Of a stretch of DNA of 47,221 nt, positions 17,231-26,624 are shown piece by piece. The translations under genes and the position numbers were made by a program. Location: assembly GCA_022822905.1 (NCBI GenBank), contig JAJDYE010000028.1:1-47221 (forward strand), given 5' to 3'. Numbering within the stretch: the first letter of the stretch is position 1; each line of letters begins with the position of its first letter. Source of the DNA: Acidimicrobiia bacterium. Its GTDB lineage: Bacteria > Actinomycetota > Acidimicrobiia > Acidimicrobiales > Bin134. Under the pieces are notes generated by a model, which worked only from the letters and a program-made list of their open reading frames with translations, did not search any database and had not been told where the DNA came from.

Positions 17231-17835
17231 CGGTCGCCCGCGTCTCCCAGCCCGGGCACGATGTAGGCCCGATCGTTGAGACCCTCGTCGACTGACGCGG
17301 TGAACAGGCGAACGCCGGGATCGGCGGCTTCTAGTGCCTTCACCCCCTCAGGGGCGGCCAGCACGCACACTGCGGTGATCTGTCCGGCGCCGGCGGCGGC
17401 CATCCGCCCGCACACGTAGGCCAGCGACCCTCCGGTGGCCAGCATCGGCTCCAACACCAGCACCGCCTGACCGCGGAGATCGTCGGGCACGGTGTTGAGA
17501 TAGGGCTCGGGCTGGAACGTCTCCTCGTTGCGGCGCACGCCCAGAAAGCCCACGGCCGCCTCCGGCAACAGCCTGCGAGCGGCGTCGAGCATTCCCAGCC
17601 CGGCTCGCAGCACCGGCACCAGCAGTGGGGGCTCGTCGATTCGGACTCCAGATGTCGGCGCCAGCGGCGTGTTGACGCTGACCGCGGAAGCAGGAAGATC
17701 CCGCAGGGCTTCGTAGACCAACAGCCCGCTCAGCTCGTCTAGGGCCCGCCGGAACTCCGGTGAAGGGGTGTCGGCCCCGCGCAGGGCGGTCAAGCGGGCC
17801 TGCACCAGCGGGTGATCGACAACCGAAACCTCCAT
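17212..17835 (-). CDS. upp: Uracil phosphoribosyltransferase
   Basis: Converts uracil and PRPP to UMP, recycling uracil released by nucleoside phosphorolysis. The PRPP-binding loop appears as EPMLATGGS (usual DPMLATGGS), preceded by the flexible region with PVLRAGLGM, and the uracil-binding C-terminus ends in [13 protein letters not shown]. The 207 aa length is typical. Transcription diverges from deoC. The ATG has no Shine-Dalgarno; TAAGGT lies 6 nt upstream, consistent with a leaderless transcript. Confidence 0.95.
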   Translation of the reverse strand: MEVSVVDHPLVQARLTALRGADTPSPEFRRALDELSGLLVYEALRDLPASAVSVNTPLAPTSGVRIDEPPLLVPVLRAGLGMLDAARRLLPEAAVGFLGVRRNEETFQPEPYLNTVPDDLRGQAVLVLEPMLATGGSLAYVCGRMAAAGAGQITAVCVLAAPEGVKALEAADPGVRLFTASVDEGLNDRAYIVPGLGDAGDRQFGEL

Positions 17836-17841
17836 AGCCTC

Positions 17842-17847
17842 ACCTTA
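17842..17847 (-). promoter_or_regulatory. Candidate -10 box of upp, leaderless
   Basis: TAAGGT on the minus strand fits TANNNT and ends 6 nt before the upp ATG. Transcription would therefore begin at or next to the start codon, and no ribosome-binding site is present. Confidence 0.45.
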
Positions 17848-17879
17848 GGCATTCATCACGGGTGACTGGTTGTCGAACT

Positions 17880-17900
17880 CCCGCCCTATCCTTGGGCGGG
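17880..17900 (+). promoter_or_regulatory. Candidate deoC -10 box inside a CCCGCCC/GGGCGGG palindrome
   Basis: TATCCT (17887-17892) ends 7 nt before GTG 17900, the spacing expected of a leaderless promoter. It lies in the loop of a 7-bp inverted repeat (17880-17886 and 17894-17900), which could be an operator. GTGACT at 17862-17867 is a possible weak -35. Confidence 0.45.
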
Positions 17901-18838
17901 TGACCGATCTGCTCGCCGTGGAGACCCCGGCAGGGTCCGCCGATGCCGTGGCCGGAGTGCGCATCACCCCGGTGGACGCGGTGGGGCTGGAGCAACGAGC
18001 TGCCGCGCTGTGTACCCGGTCGATCAAAACATCCTCCAAGGCGGCGGCGCTCGACTTGGCCATCCGGGTGATGGACCTGACCACCCTTGAGGGTGCTGAT
18101 ACGCCGGAGCGGGTTGAGGCCCTGTGTACCCGGGCCCGCCATCCCGACGCGGCCGACTGGTCGGTGCCCTCCGTGGCTGCGGTGTGCGTATATCCCGAAT
18201 TGGTGCCGGTGGCCGCCGAGGCGTTGGCCAGCAGCCCGGTAGCGGTGGCCAGCGTGGCCGGAGGATTCCCGGCCGGACTGGCCCCTCTGGAGGCTCGGCT
18301 GGCCGAGGTCGCCTGGGCGGTAGCCGCGGGGGCCGACGAGGTGGACATCGTGTTGAACCGCTCGGCGTTTCTGTCGGGGCGGTACCAGAAGGCCTACGAC
18401 GAGATCGTGGCCGCCAAGCAAGCCTGCGGACCGGCCCATCTGAAGGTGATCTTGGAGACCGGTGAGCTGGGGTCTTATGACCAGATCAGGCGGGCCTCGA
18501 TGCTGGCCATGGTGGCCGGGGCCGACTTCATCAAAACCTCCACCGGCAAGATCGGCACCTCGGCCACCCCGGCTGTCGCCCTGTGCATGGCCGAGGCCAT
18601 CCGCGACATGGCTCAGCAAACCGGGCAGGCGGTGGGCCTCAAGCTGGCCGGGGGCATCCGCACGGCCAAGCAAGCCTGGCACTACCTGGTGATCGTGGGC
18701 GAGACGCTGGGCTCGGGGTGGCTGACCCCGGAGCGGTTCCGCCTGGGGGCATCCAGCCTGCTCAACGACGTGTTGATGCAGCAGGCCAAGCTCTTGGATG
18801 GCCGCTATCAGCGGCGGGAGGATTTCAGCGTTGACTGA
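17900..18838 (+). CDS. deoC: Deoxyribose-phosphate aldolase
   Basis: Cleaves 2-deoxyribose 5-phosphate to glyceraldehyde 3-phosphate and acetaldehyde. The Schiff-base lysine lies in FIKTSTGKIGTSA, the second active-site lysine in GLKLAGGIRT, and DEVDIVLNRSAF supplies the catalytic Asp. The C-terminus (GWLTPERFRLGASSLL) resembles the longer, eukaryote-like DERA type. GTG 17900 (312 aa) is preferred because of the promoter geometry; an in-frame TTG at 17870 would add ten residues. The gene overlaps the next one by 8 bp, so acetaldehyde production is coupled to the adjacent aldehyde dehydrogenase. Confidence 0.94.
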   Translation: MTDLLAVETPAGSADAVAGVRITPVDAVGLEQRAAALCTRSIKTSSKAAALDLAIRVMDLTTLEGADTPERVEALCTRARHPDAADWSVPSVAAVCVYPELVPVAAEALASSPVAVASVAGGFPAGLAPLEARLAEVAWAVAAGADEVDIVLNRSAFLSGRYQKAYDEIVAAKQACGPAHLKVILETGELGSYDQIRRASMLAMVAGADFIKTSTGKIGTSATPAVALCMAEAIRDMAQQTGQAVGLKLAGGIRTAKQAWHYLVIVGETLGSGWLTPERFRLGASSLLNDVLMQQAKLLDGRYQRREDFSVD

Positions 18839-20318
18839 TCGCTTGTCTATCGGTGGCGAAGTGGAGCCCGTGGGCGACTTCAGCCTGGAGTACGCGCCCG
18901 CCCCCGAGTCGACAGCTCCGGTGCGCTTGGCCTCGCAGTACGGCCTGTTCGTGGGGGGCGAGATGGTGGAGCCGGCTGCCGGTCGGCTCGCGCCCACCGT
19001 CAACCCCGCCACCGGGGAGGCGCTGGCCGAAGTCAGCGTGGCCGATGCCGCCGACGTGGACCGGGCCGTGGCCGCGGCCCGTACCGCCTGGGAAGGGGGA
19101 TGGCGTGATCTGCCCGGTGCGGAGCGGGCCAAGTACCTGTACCGGGTGGCCCGGCTGCTTCAGGAACGGGCTCGGGAGTTCGCCGTGCTGGAGACGATGG
19201 ATGGGGGCAAGCCCATCCGGGAGTCCCGCGATCTCGATATCCCGCTGGCCGCGGCCCACTTCTTCCACTACGCCGGTTGGGCCGACAAGCTCGACTACGC
19301 CTTCAGCGGCCGCCGGGCCGCACCGCTGGGAGTGGCTGCCCAGGTAATCCCATGGAACTTCCCCCTGCTGATGGCGGCCTGGAAGCTGGCCCCTGCGCTG
19401 GCCTGCGGGAACACCGCGGTGCTCAAGCCGGCGCCCACCACACCGCTGACTGCTTTGCTGCTGGCCGAGGTGCTGCGTGATGCCGAACTTCCTCCTGGAG
19501 TGGTCAACATCATCACCGGAGACGACGCCGCCGGGGCCGCGCTGGTGGCCCACCCCGGAGTGGACAAGGTGGCGTTCACCGGGTCGACCGAGGTGGGCCG
19601 GGCCATTGCCGCTGAGATGGCGGGAACCGGCAAGCGCCTCACTTTGGAGCTGGGGGGCAAGGCGGCCAACATCGTGTTCGACGACGCCGCCCTCGACCAG
19701 GTGACTGAGGGCATCGTGAACGGCATCTACTTCAACGGCGGCCAGGTGTGTTGCGCCGGATCGCGCCTGCTGGTGCAGGAGACGGTGGCCGACACTGTGG
19801 TGGGCAAGCTCCAGCGGCGTATGGACACCTTGCGGGTGGGTGATCCCCTGGACAAGAACACCGACATCGGGGCCATCAACTCCCAAGCCCAACTCGACCG
19901 CATCACCGAGTTGGTGGCTTCGGGGGTGGCTGAGGGGGCAGAGCTGTATACGCCGGAGTGCGTGCTGCCCGAGCGGGGCTTCTTCCACGCCCCGGCGCTG
20001 TTCACCAATGTGTCCACCGCCCACCGCATAGCCCAGGAGGAGATCTTCGGGCCGGTGCTGTCGGTGCTCACCTTCCGCACCGCCGAGGAGGCTGTGGACA
20101 AGGCCAACAACACCCCCTATGGGCTGTCGGCCGGCATCTGGACCGAGAAGGGGTCGCGCATCTTGTGGATGGCCGATCGGATGCAGGCCGGCGTGGTGTG
20201 GGCCAACACCTTCAATCGGTTCGACCCGGCCAGCCCCTTCGGCGGCTACCGCGAGAGCGGCTACGGCCGCGAAGGAGGCCGGGCCGGTCTCCTGCCCTAT
20301 GTGGAGTTGGTCGCATGA
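18831..20318 (+). CDS. Aldehyde dehydrogenase of the deoxyribose pathway
   Basis: NAD(P)-dependent oxidation of an aldehyde, by context probably the acetaldehyde made by DeoC. Catalytic Glu is in LTLELGGKAAN (about residue 273) and the nucleophilic Cys in FNGGQVCCAGSR (about 307). The cofactor-binding block VIPWNFPLLMAAWK and the turn FTGSTEVG are intact. TTG 18831 is preferred over ATG 18798 because GGGAGG (18816-18821) is well placed before it and it overlaps the deoC stop by 8 bp. It is 495 aa and ends with an ATGA overlap into the next gene. Confidence 0.93.
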   Translation: MTDRLSIGGEVEPVGDFSLEYAPAPESTAPVRLASQYGLFVGGEMVEPAAGRLAPTVNPATGEALAEVSVADAADVDRAVAAARTAWEGGWRDLPGAERAKYLYRVARLLQERAREFAVLETMDGGKPIRESRDLDIPLAAAHFFHYAGWADKLDYAFSGRRAAPLGVAAQVIPWNFPLLMAAWKLAPALACGNTAVLKPAPTTPLTALLLAEVLRDAELPPGVVNIITGDDAAGAALVAHPGVDKVAFTGSTEVGRAIAAEMAGTGKRLTLELGGKAANIVFDDAALDQVTEGIVNGIYFNGGQVCCAGSRLLVQETVADTVVGKLQRRMDTLRVGDPLDKNTDIGAINSQAQLDRITELVASGVAEGAELYTPECVLPERGFFHAPALFTNVSTAHRIAQEEIFGPVLSVLTFRTAEEAVDKANNTPYGLSAGIWTEKGSRILWMADRMQAGVVWANTFNRFDPASPFGGYRESGYGREGGRAGLLPYVELVA

Positions 20319-21190
20319 GTGATCGACTGGCGGTCAACAAGACCTACAAGCAGTTCATCGGCGGGGCATTCGAGCGCTCCGAGTCGGGCCGGTCATATCC
20401 AGTAGTCGGGGCTGGGGACCAGCTCTTGGCCCACGCGGTTCAGGGATCCCGCAAAGACGTTCGTGACGCGGTGGCCGCGGCCCGGTCGGCCCAGGACAGC
20501 TGGGCCGGGCGCACGGCCTACAACCGGGGCCAGATTCTGTATCGGGTGGCCGAGGTGATGGAGTCTCGCCGAGACGAGTTTTGCGCCGAGGTGCTCCGGG
20601 CCGGTGACGGGTGTACCGAGGCGGACGCGTCCGAAGAGACCGCGGCGGCCATCGACCGCTGGGTGTGGTACGCGGGCTGGGCCGACAAGTTTGCCACCGT
20701 GTTGGGTGGGGCCAACCCGGTGGCCGGCCCCTATTTCAATCTCAGCGTGCCCGAGCCCACCGGCGTGGTGGGGATCGTGGCCCCCGACGAACCTCCCCTT
20801 CTGCCGTTGGTATCCCGGCTGGCCCCGGTGATCGTGTCGGGCAACACCGCAGTGGTGCTGGCCTCCGAGCGCTGCCCACTGGCGGCCGTCACCCTGGCCG
20901 AAACCCTGGCGCTGAGCGATGTGCCGTCCGGGGTGGTCAACATCCTCACCGGTCGCCGCGACGAACTCGTCCCGCCGTTGGCCAGCCATGTGGCGGTCGA
21001 TTCACTGGACCTCACCGGCTGCGATGCCGAGTTGGCCGCCGAAGCCGCCCGACAGGCGGCGGCCACCATCACCCGGGTGGTGAGCGCATCGGCGGCCGAG
21101 CGGCAATGGGCTGTCGAGGCTGCTCAGAGTCCATACCTCATCGACGCCTTCTGCGAGACCAAGACTGTCTGGCACCCCAAGGGTCGATGA
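20315..21190 (+). CDS. Truncated, catalytically dead ALDH-like protein
   Basis: 291 residues homologous to the N-terminal, cofactor-binding half of aldehyde dehydrogenases (KTYKQFIGGAFERSESGR; AYNRGQILYRVAEVME; VVGIVAPDEPPLLPLVSR; SGVVNILTGRRDEL). The chain departs from the family after LDLTGCDAEL, so the catalytic Glu and Cys region is absent. It ends with a distinct tail, FCETKTVWHPKGR. Similar half-length partners occur next to deoC and ALDH in Streptomyces (from memory), so this is probably a conserved accessory subunit rather than a decayed gene. It overlaps the upstream ALDH by ATGA and the downstream nucleotidase likewise, implying translational coupling. Confidence 0.85.
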   Translation: MSDRLAVNKTYKQFIGGAFERSESGRSYPVVGAGDQLLAHAVQGSRKDVRDAVAAARSAQDSWAGRTAYNRGQILYRVAEVMESRRDEFCAEVLRAGDGCTEADASEETAAAIDRWVWYAGWADKFATVLGGANPVAGPYFNLSVPEPTGVVGIVAPDEPPLLPLVSRLAPVIVSGNTAVVLASERCPLAAVTLAETLALSDVPSGVVNILTGRRDELVPPLASHVAVDSLDLTGCDAELAAEAARQAAATITRVVSASAAERQWAVEAAQSPYLIDAFCETKTVWHPKGR

Positions 21191-21834
21191 GCGGAGGACC
21201 GTTTGTTTTCGGCGTCGACCTCGACGGAGTATGCGCCCAGCACACCTTGGCCTTCCGCAAGATCGTGGCCCAAGAGAAGGGCGTGCCCGAGGAGTCGCTG
21301 ACCCTGGAGTGCAGTTGGGGCTTCCAGGAATGGGGGTTCGAGGACGGCGACTTCGAGGCCTACCACCGCCGGGCGGTGAAGGAGCATCGGATGCTGGCCG
21401 ACATACCGCCCATGCCCGGCGCGTCCCGAGCACTGTGGCGGCTATCGGAGGCCGGGGTGTGGATCCGCATCATCACCCACCGCCTTTACACCAACTGGGA
21501 CCACGCCATCGCCGCCGGCGACACAGCAGAGTGGCTCGACAAGGCCAAGATCCCCTATCGGGATCTGTGCTTCGTGGGGGGGAAATCGGCGGTGGACGCC
21601 CACATCTACATCGAAGACGCACCCCACAATGTCGAGGCCCTCAGGTCGGAGGGCCGAACCGTGATCGTGTTCGACCAGCCCTACAACCGAGACCTAGACC
21701 CGCCCCGGGCCACCTCTTGGGAAGAAGTGGAGGCCATGGTGTACGACGAGCTGGCCGCCCATCAAGGCGCCGTCCAACACCAACTCCCCACCTTCGACCC
21801 CAGCACCGACCGCCTCGACGACCGTTCAGCCTAA
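21187..21834 (+). CDS. 5'(3')-deoxyribonucleotidase-like HAD protein (NT5C family)
   Basis: Predicted phosphatase that dephosphorylates nucleoside monophosphates to nucleosides. HAD motif I is FGVDLDGVCA (DxD), motif II IIIT(H), and the late acidic motif YIEDAPHNVEAL. ATG 21187 overlaps the stop of the ALDH-like gene (ATGA) and ends the rightward operon. The frame extends upstream inside that gene, but that part is its shadow. Length is 215 aa. Its last four bases overlap the convergent HAD gene. Confidence 0.82.
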   Translation: MSGGPFVFGVDLDGVCAQHTLAFRKIVAQEKGVPEESLTLECSWGFQEWGFEDGDFEAYHRRAVKEHRMLADIPPMPGASRALWRLSEAGVWIRIITHRLYTNWDHAIAAGDTAEWLDKAKIPYRDLCFVGGKSAVDAHIYIEDAPHNVEALRSEGRTVIVFDQPYNRDLDPPRATSWEEVEAMVYDELAAHQGAVQHQLPTFDPSTDRLDDRSA

Positions 21835-22526
21835 GACCGCCACTGGCCGTCCAGCCAGGGGGGGAGTTGGCGAATGTCGGAGAGTTCCACCCACCGGTCG
21901 TGGGGGGAGATGGTGGCGTGCTCTAGGTCCCAGGTGAGGTGGTAGGGGATGTGGACGCCTCGGCCGCCGAGGGCGACCACGGGCTCGATGTCGGAGCGCA
22001 CCGAGTTTCCCACCATCACGAATCGGTCGATGGCGATGTCGTGGCGGTCGAACAGGCGGGAGTAGGTGGACTGGTCCTTCTCGGCCACGATCTCCACTGC
22101 GTCGAAGTGATCGGCCAGCCCGGAGGCGGCGATCTTGGTCTCCTGGTTCCACAGGTCGCCCTTGGTGATGAGCACCAGGCGATAGCGGTGTTCCAACACC
22201 TCTATGGTCTCGGCTACTCCGTCGAGCAACTCCACTGGGTGGGCGTGCATTTCCTTGGCCCAGCCCACAATGGTGTGGATCTCCTCCGCGGTGATCTGTC
22301 CTTCGGTGGCCTCGATAGCGGTCTCGATCATCGACAGAACGAACCCCTTGATCCCGTAGCCGAAGATGGCCACGTTGTGCCGCTCTAGTTCGATGAGCCG
22401 CTCGTGGAAGTCCACATCGGGCAGGTAACGGGCCACCAGATCGGCCATCCGCTGCTCATAGTCGGCGAAGATCGACTCGTTGTGCCACAAGGTGTCGTCG
22501 GCATCGAGGCCGACTGTTTCGATCAC
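21831..22526 (-). CDS. HAD-superfamily hydrolase
   Basis: 231-residue haloacid-dehalogenase-type phosphatase. Motif I is [11 protein letters not shown], motif II VLITKGD, then the conserved lysine region VAEKDQ and motif [17 protein letters not shown] helical cap occupies about 20-100. It belongs to the subgroup that includes YjjG-like nucleotidases, so nucleotide dephosphorylation is plausible here. Its start overlaps the adenosine deaminase stop by 4 bp, making it the last gene of the leftward nucleoside operon. Confidence 0.87.
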   Translation of the reverse strand: MIETVGLDADDTLWHNESIFADYEQRMADLVARYLPDVDFHERLIELERHNVAIFGYGIKGFVLSMIETAIEATEGQITAEEIHTIVGWAKEMHAHPVELLDGVAETIEVLEHRYRLVLITKGDLWNQETKIAASGLADHFDAVEIVAEKDQSTYSRLFDRHDIAIDRFVMVGNSVRSDIEPVVALGGRGVHIPYHLTWDLEHATISPHDRWVELSDIRQLPPWLDGQWRS

Positions 22527-23623
22527 AGCGCCAGGGACCCGTAGGCCGGCTTGACCACCTTGTTGATGATCTCCAACCGCTCATCGAAGGGGATGAAGGC
22601 GCTCTTCATGGCGTTGATGGTCAGCCACTGAATGTCGGCCCAGCCGAAACCGAACTCCTCCACAAGCTGCATCACCTCTTGGGTCATGGAGGTGGCGCTC
22701 ATCAGGCGATTGTCGGTGTTGACCGTCACCCGGAACCGCAGGTCGCTAAGCACCTTGATGGGATGCTCGGCGATGGAAGGCGCCGCCCCGGTGTGGACGT
22801 TGGAGGTGGGACACAGCTCCAGCGGGATGCGCCGGTCCCGCACGTAGGCGGCCAGCCGGCCCAGCTTTGGGGTGCCGTCGACGCCGAAGTCGATGTCGTC
22901 CACGATGCGGACCCCGTGGCCCAGGCGCTCGGTGCCGCAGTACTGCACTGCCTCCCAGATGGACGGTGGGCCGTAAGCCTCCCCGGCGTGGATGGTGAAG
23001 TGGAAGTTCTCCCGCTGGATCAGGTGGAAGGCGTCCAAGTGGCGGGTGGGCGGATTGCCGGCCTCGGCCCCGGCGATGTCGAAGCCCACCACACCCCGGT
23101 CGCGGTGGCGGATGGCCAACTGGGCGATCTCCAGTGAGCGGGCCGCGGTGCGCATGGCGGTGAGCAGCGTGCCGATGCGGATATTCCGGTTGGCGCTACC
23201 GGCTTCGAAACCGGCCACCACCGCCTCTACTACTTCGTCCAGGCTCAGCCCAGCTTCAGTGTGGAGCTCAGGCGCGAAACGTACTTCGGCGTAGACCACG
23301 CCGTCGTCGTCGAGGTCTTCGGCGCATTCGGCCGCCACCCGTTCCAAAGCGTCGCGGGTCTGCATGACCCCCACGGTGTGGGCGAACGTCTCCAAGTACA
23401 AGGTGAGGTCGAGTCGGCTGGCCCCCCGCACCATCCACCGGGCCAGATCATCGGCATCGGTGGTGGGCAGATTGTCGTAGCCGGTCTCCGCCGCCAACTC
23501 CACCACGGTCTGCGGACGCAGCCCCCCGTCCAAGTGGTCGTGCAACAACACCTTGGGGGCGGCTCTTACTTCTTCGATTGTCGGATGTATCACTGGCTTA
23601 AGGTTAGGCAACTCGGTCGGCAA
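22523..23623 (-). CDS. add: Adenosine deaminase
   Basis: Deaminates adenosine and deoxyadenosine to inosine and deoxyinosine. Zinc ligands are in HDHLDGG near the N-terminus, HAGEAYG in the middle and VNTDNRLMS late; the catalytic Glu is in HAGE. The sequence closely resembles the Streptomyces class ([27 protein letters not shown]). The start is uncertain: the TTG at 23623 overlaps the deoA stop by 20 bp, while an in-frame GTG at 23593 lies just after it. Neither has a clear Shine-Dalgarno, suggesting reinitiation from deoA. Length is 366 or 356 aa. Confidence 0.94.
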   Translation of the reverse strand: MPTELPNLKPVIHPTIEEVRAAPKVLLHDHLDGGLRPQTVVELAAETGYDNLPTTDADDLARWMVRGASRLDLTLYLETFAHTVGVMQTRDALERVAAECAEDLDDDGVVYAEVRFAPELHTEAGLSLDEVVEAVVAGFEAGSANRNIRIGTLLTAMRTAARSLEIAQLAIRHRDRGVVGFDIAGAEAGNPPTRHLDAFHLIQRENFHFTIHAGEAYGPPSIWEAVQYCGTERLGHGVRIVDDIDFGVDGTPKLGRLAAYVRDRRIPLELCPTSNVHTGAAPSIAEHPIKVLSDLRFRVTVNTDNRLMSATSMTQEVMQLVEEFGFGWADIQWLTINAMKSAFIPFDERLEIINKVVKPAYGSLAL

Positions 23624-24872
23624 TCAGGCGGCGAGGTTCAGGAGCGGTGTCGGCGATGGTCAAGGCCGAACTCAGGGCGTCGTGGGCCGTGGGCAATAGG
23701 GAGGGGTCTTCGGTGTGGAGTTCGGCGATGACCTCGCCGGCAGACACCCGGTCACCGTGTACACGGCGCAGGAGCACCCCGGCCGAGGCCGACACGTCGT
23801 CTTCTTTGCGGGCCCGTCCTGCGCCCAGCCGCCAGGCGGCCACTCCCACTGCCAGGGCATCAATGCGGTTGATCACCCCATCGGCCGGCGCGGTCCAGTG
23901 GTCCACCACTTTTGCGGTGGGCAGGGGAGCGGCGGGATCGCCGCCTTGGGCGGCCACCATGGCCTGCCAGGCGTCCATGGCCTGACCGGAAGCCAGCACT
24001 TCGGCGGGGTCGGCGTCCAGGCTGGCCAATGCCACCATCTCTTGGGCTAGGGCCAGGGTCACCTCCTTCAAGTCGGCTGGTCCACCCCCGGCCAGTGCTT
24101 CCACCGCCTCGGATACTTCGAGGGCGTTGCCCGCGGCCAAGCCCAGTGGTTGGTCCATGTCGGTGAGTAGGGCCACGGTGTCCACCCCGTGGGCGTGGCC
24201 CAGTCCCACCATGGTTCGGGCCAGCTCTTCGCCCATGGCCGGGTCGGGCAGGAACGCTCCCGAGCCGAACTTCACGTCCAACACCAGACCGGAGGTGCCC
24301 TCGGCGATCTTCTTGGACATGATCGAGCTGGCGATCAGCGGGATCGACGCCACCGTGCCCGTCACGTCCCGCAAGGCGTACAGAACCCGGTCGGCGGGGG
24401 CCAGGTCAGCGGTGGCCGCCGCGATCACTGCGCCCACGTCTTGAAGTTGGGCGAGGAACTCGTCGTCGCTCAGGGCGGCTCGCCAGCCGGCGATGGCCTC
24501 CATCTTGTCGAGCGTGCCCCCGGTATGGCCCAGACCCCGTCCGGAGAGCTGGGGCACTGCCGCGCCGCAGGCTGCGACCAGCGGGCAAAGCACCAGCGAC
24601 ACCTTGTCGCCCACCCCGCCGGTGGAGTGCTTGTCGACCGTGGGGCGTTGCAGACTCGACAGATCCAGCCGCTGGCCGCTGTTGATCATGGCCGCGGTCC
24701 AGGTGGCCAGCTCTCGGGCCGACATGCCCCGCCACACGATGGCCATGAGCAGCGCCGCGGCCTGCTCGGCCGGGATGTCTCCCGTGGTGACCCCCTCGAT
24801 GAACCAGTTGATCTGCTGGTCGCTCAGCTCGCCGTCGTCTCGCTTGGCGACGATGAGATCGACTGCGTTCAC
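23604..24872 (-). CDS. deoA: Thymidine/pyrimidine-nucleoside phosphorylase
   Basis: Phosphorolyses thymidine or deoxyuridine to the base and deoxyribose 1-phosphate. The family signature is [18 protein letters not shown], with the phosphate-binding region [11 protein letters not shown]. The C-terminal domain (about 335-422) is the usual alpha/beta lobe ([13 protein letters not shown]). The GTG at 24872 is preferred because GAGGA lies about 7 nt upstream; a TTG six codons earlier is possible. Length is 422 aa. It sits between cdd and add in one leftward operon. Confidence 0.95.
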   Translation of the reverse strand: MNAVDLIVAKRDDGELSDQQINWFIEGVTTGDIPAEQAAALLMAIVWRGMSARELATWTAAMINSGQRLDLSSLQRPTVDKHSTGGVGDKVSLVLCPLVAACGAAVPQLSGRGLGHTGGTLDKMEAIAGWRAALSDDEFLAQLQDVGAVIAAATADLAPADRVLYALRDVTGTVASIPLIASSIMSKKIAEGTSGLVLDVKFGSGAFLPDPAMGEELARTMVGLGHAHGVDTVALLTDMDQPLGLAAGNALEVSEAVEALAGGGPADLKEVTLALAQEMVALASLDADPAEVLASGQAMDAWQAMVAAQGGDPAAPLPTAKVVDHWTAPADGVINRIDALAVGVAAWRLGAGRARKEDDVSASAGVLLRRVHGDRVSAGEVIAELHTEDPSLLPTAHDALSSALTIADTAPEPRRLIADRVA

Positions 24873-24908
24873 GATCCGTCCTCGCCTCAAAGCCTCATGC
24901 GCTTGCGT

Positions 24909-25298
24909 TCACGGCAGGTCGTCGGGGCCGAAGGCGCCGGGCAGCAGGTCGCCCACGGTTTGGGTCTCGTTCACCTGGCAGCTTGCGCCGCCCGCCTCAT
25001 AAAGCAGTTGGCGGCAGCGTCCGCACGGGGTGAGCGGGTTTCCGTCGCCGTCGGTCACCGCTACCGCCACCAGCCGTCCGCCCCCAGTACGGTGCAGGTC
25101 GCCCACCAGGCCGCACTCGGCGCACAGCGTAAGCCCGTAGGAGGCATTCTCCACGTTGCACCCCGTCACCACCCGGCCATCATCGGTGAGCCCAGCCGCC
25201 CCTACCGACAGCTTCGAATACGGGGCGTAGGCACTAGCGGAGGCCTTATGGGCGGCAGCCCATAACTTGTTCCACGGAATCGCCTGCTCAGTGCTCAT
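24909..25298 (-). CDS. cdd: Cytidine deaminase
   Basis: Converts cytidine and deoxycytidine to uridine and deoxyuridine, feeding DeoA. Zinc site: Cys and Glu of LCAECGL plus the CxxC in PCGRCRQLL. Substrate residues lie in CNVENASYGLT. Length is 129 aa, typical for the small tetrameric form. ATG 25298 has a GAGG about 6 nt upstream and lies 15 bp after the permease stop. Confidence 0.95.
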   Translation of the reverse strand: MSTEQAIPWNKLWAAAHKASASAYAPYSKLSVGAAGLTDDGRVVTGCNVENASYGLTLCAECGLVGDLHRTGGGRLVAVAVTDGDGNPLTPCGRCRQLLYEAGGASCQVNETQTVGDLLPGAFGPDDLP

Positions 25299-25313
25299 CT
25301 GGCCTCGTTTCGG

Positions 25314-26624
25314 CTATTTGCTTCGCTGGAAGGGCTGGCCCGCCGCCGCCGGTGGGATCGACCGGCCCACCGCCCCGGCCACCACTACTAGCGTGACAAT
25401 GAACGGGAGGGCTTGGAGGAACTCGCTGGGAATCTCGAATCCGCTCACCTCGACCCCCAGGAACTGGAGACGGGTGCCCAGTGCTCGGGAGAAGCCGAAC
25501 AGCAGCGCTCCGCCGAAGGCCCCCCACGGGGTCCACTTCCCGAAGATCAGGGCGGCCAGAGCGATGAACCCCGCCGCGTTGGTCATGTTGTCTTCGAAGC
25601 GGGTTTGCGACTCCATGGAGAACCAGGCCCCGGCCAGACCGGCGATGAGCCCGCCCAAGATCACCGACTGATAGCGGATCCGCACCACGTTCACCCCCAG
25701 CGTCTCTGCGGCGTGGGGGTTCTCGCCGCACGACCGCACCCGCAGCCCCCACGGCGTGCGGAACATGACCAACCAGGTGCCGATCACCACCAGATACATC
25801 ATCCAGTAGATGGGCTTGCCCCGGAACAGCTGGTCGCCGATCACCGGGATCTCCGACAGCAAGGGCAAGCCGAACTCGGAGGTGCCCACCCCGGTGGTGA
25901 TGCCGGTTTTGACGATCACCTCCGAGCGCAGGAAACCGGTTAGCCCCAGGGCGAACAGGTTGATCACCACGCCGCCCACGATCTGGTTCACCCCGAAGCG
26001 GATGGACAGCACGGCGAGGAGGGCGGCCACTAATCCGCCGGCCAGCACTGAGATGAGGATGGAGAACCACAGCCACCCGGTGGACTGGGCATCTCCGATT
26101 GTGGCGTAGGTCATGTAGCCGATGCCCGCACCGGCCAGCATGGTGCCCTCGATGCCGATGTTGATGATGCCCGACCGCTCGCACCACAAGCCGGTGGTTG
26201 CTCCCAATGCCAGCGGGGTGGCCAGCACCAGTGACTCGTTGAACAAGTTGACGATGTTGGTGCTGGGGTTGTCGGACAAGGCCAGGCTAAGCACCAGCAA
26301 TAGTGGAATCACCGCCAGCGCACTCAAGAGCCGGGCCGGGCTGGCCCATCGTCGGGCTTCGGGCGGGGCGAATCCCAGCACGGCGGTGAGCAAGAACAGC
26401 ACGCCGATGGCGACCACCCAGGTTGGGGGATGGAACCCGATTCCCGCCGGGTCAGGCGGCGGCTCGAAGTTGAACCGCCGACTGGTGCCGCTGATGGCGG
26501 GGGCGACCCCGGCGAGCAGCGCGATGCCCAGCAGTCCGAACACCAGTCCGGTGATCGACTGGCGATTCAGGCCAACCCGCCCTGAGGCCCCGGTTGCGCC
26601 CACGGCGTGCTCCACGGTGGTCAC
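25314..26624 (-). CDS. Nucleoside ABC transporter permease (NupQ-like)
   Basis: One of two membrane subunits of a BMP-dependent nucleoside importer, family of simple-sugar/BMP permeases. Multiple hydrophobic segments run throughout; the conserved core is EGTMLAGAGIGYMTY, a VNQIVGGVVINLFALGLTGF segment, and the ATPase-coupling loop WGLRVRSCGENPHAAETLG. It is 436 aa, with an N-terminal extension and helix of about 50 residues. The GTG start overlaps the stop of the upstream permease by 4 bp (GTGA). Confidence 0.92.
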   Translation of the reverse strand: MTTVEHAVGATGASGRVGLNRQSITGLVFGLLGIALLAGVAPAISGTSRRFNFEPPPDPAGIGFHPPTWVVAIGVLFLLTAVLGFAPPEARRWASPARLLSALAVIPLLLVLSLALSDNPSTNIVNLFNESLVLATPLALGATTGLWCERSGIINIGIEGTMLAGAGIGYMTYATIGDAQSTGWLWFSILISVLAGGLVAALLAVLSIRFGVNQIVGGVVINLFALGLTGFLRSEVIVKTGITTGVGTSEFGLPLLSEIPVIGDQLFRGKPIYWMMYLVVIGTWLVMFRTPWGLRVRSCGENPHAAETLGVNVVRIRYQSVILGGLIAGLAGAWFSMESQTRFEDNMTNAAGFIALAALIFGKWTPWGAFGGALLFGFSRALGTRLQFLGVEVSGFEIPSEFLQALPFIVTLVVVAGAVGRSIPPAAAGQPFQRSK

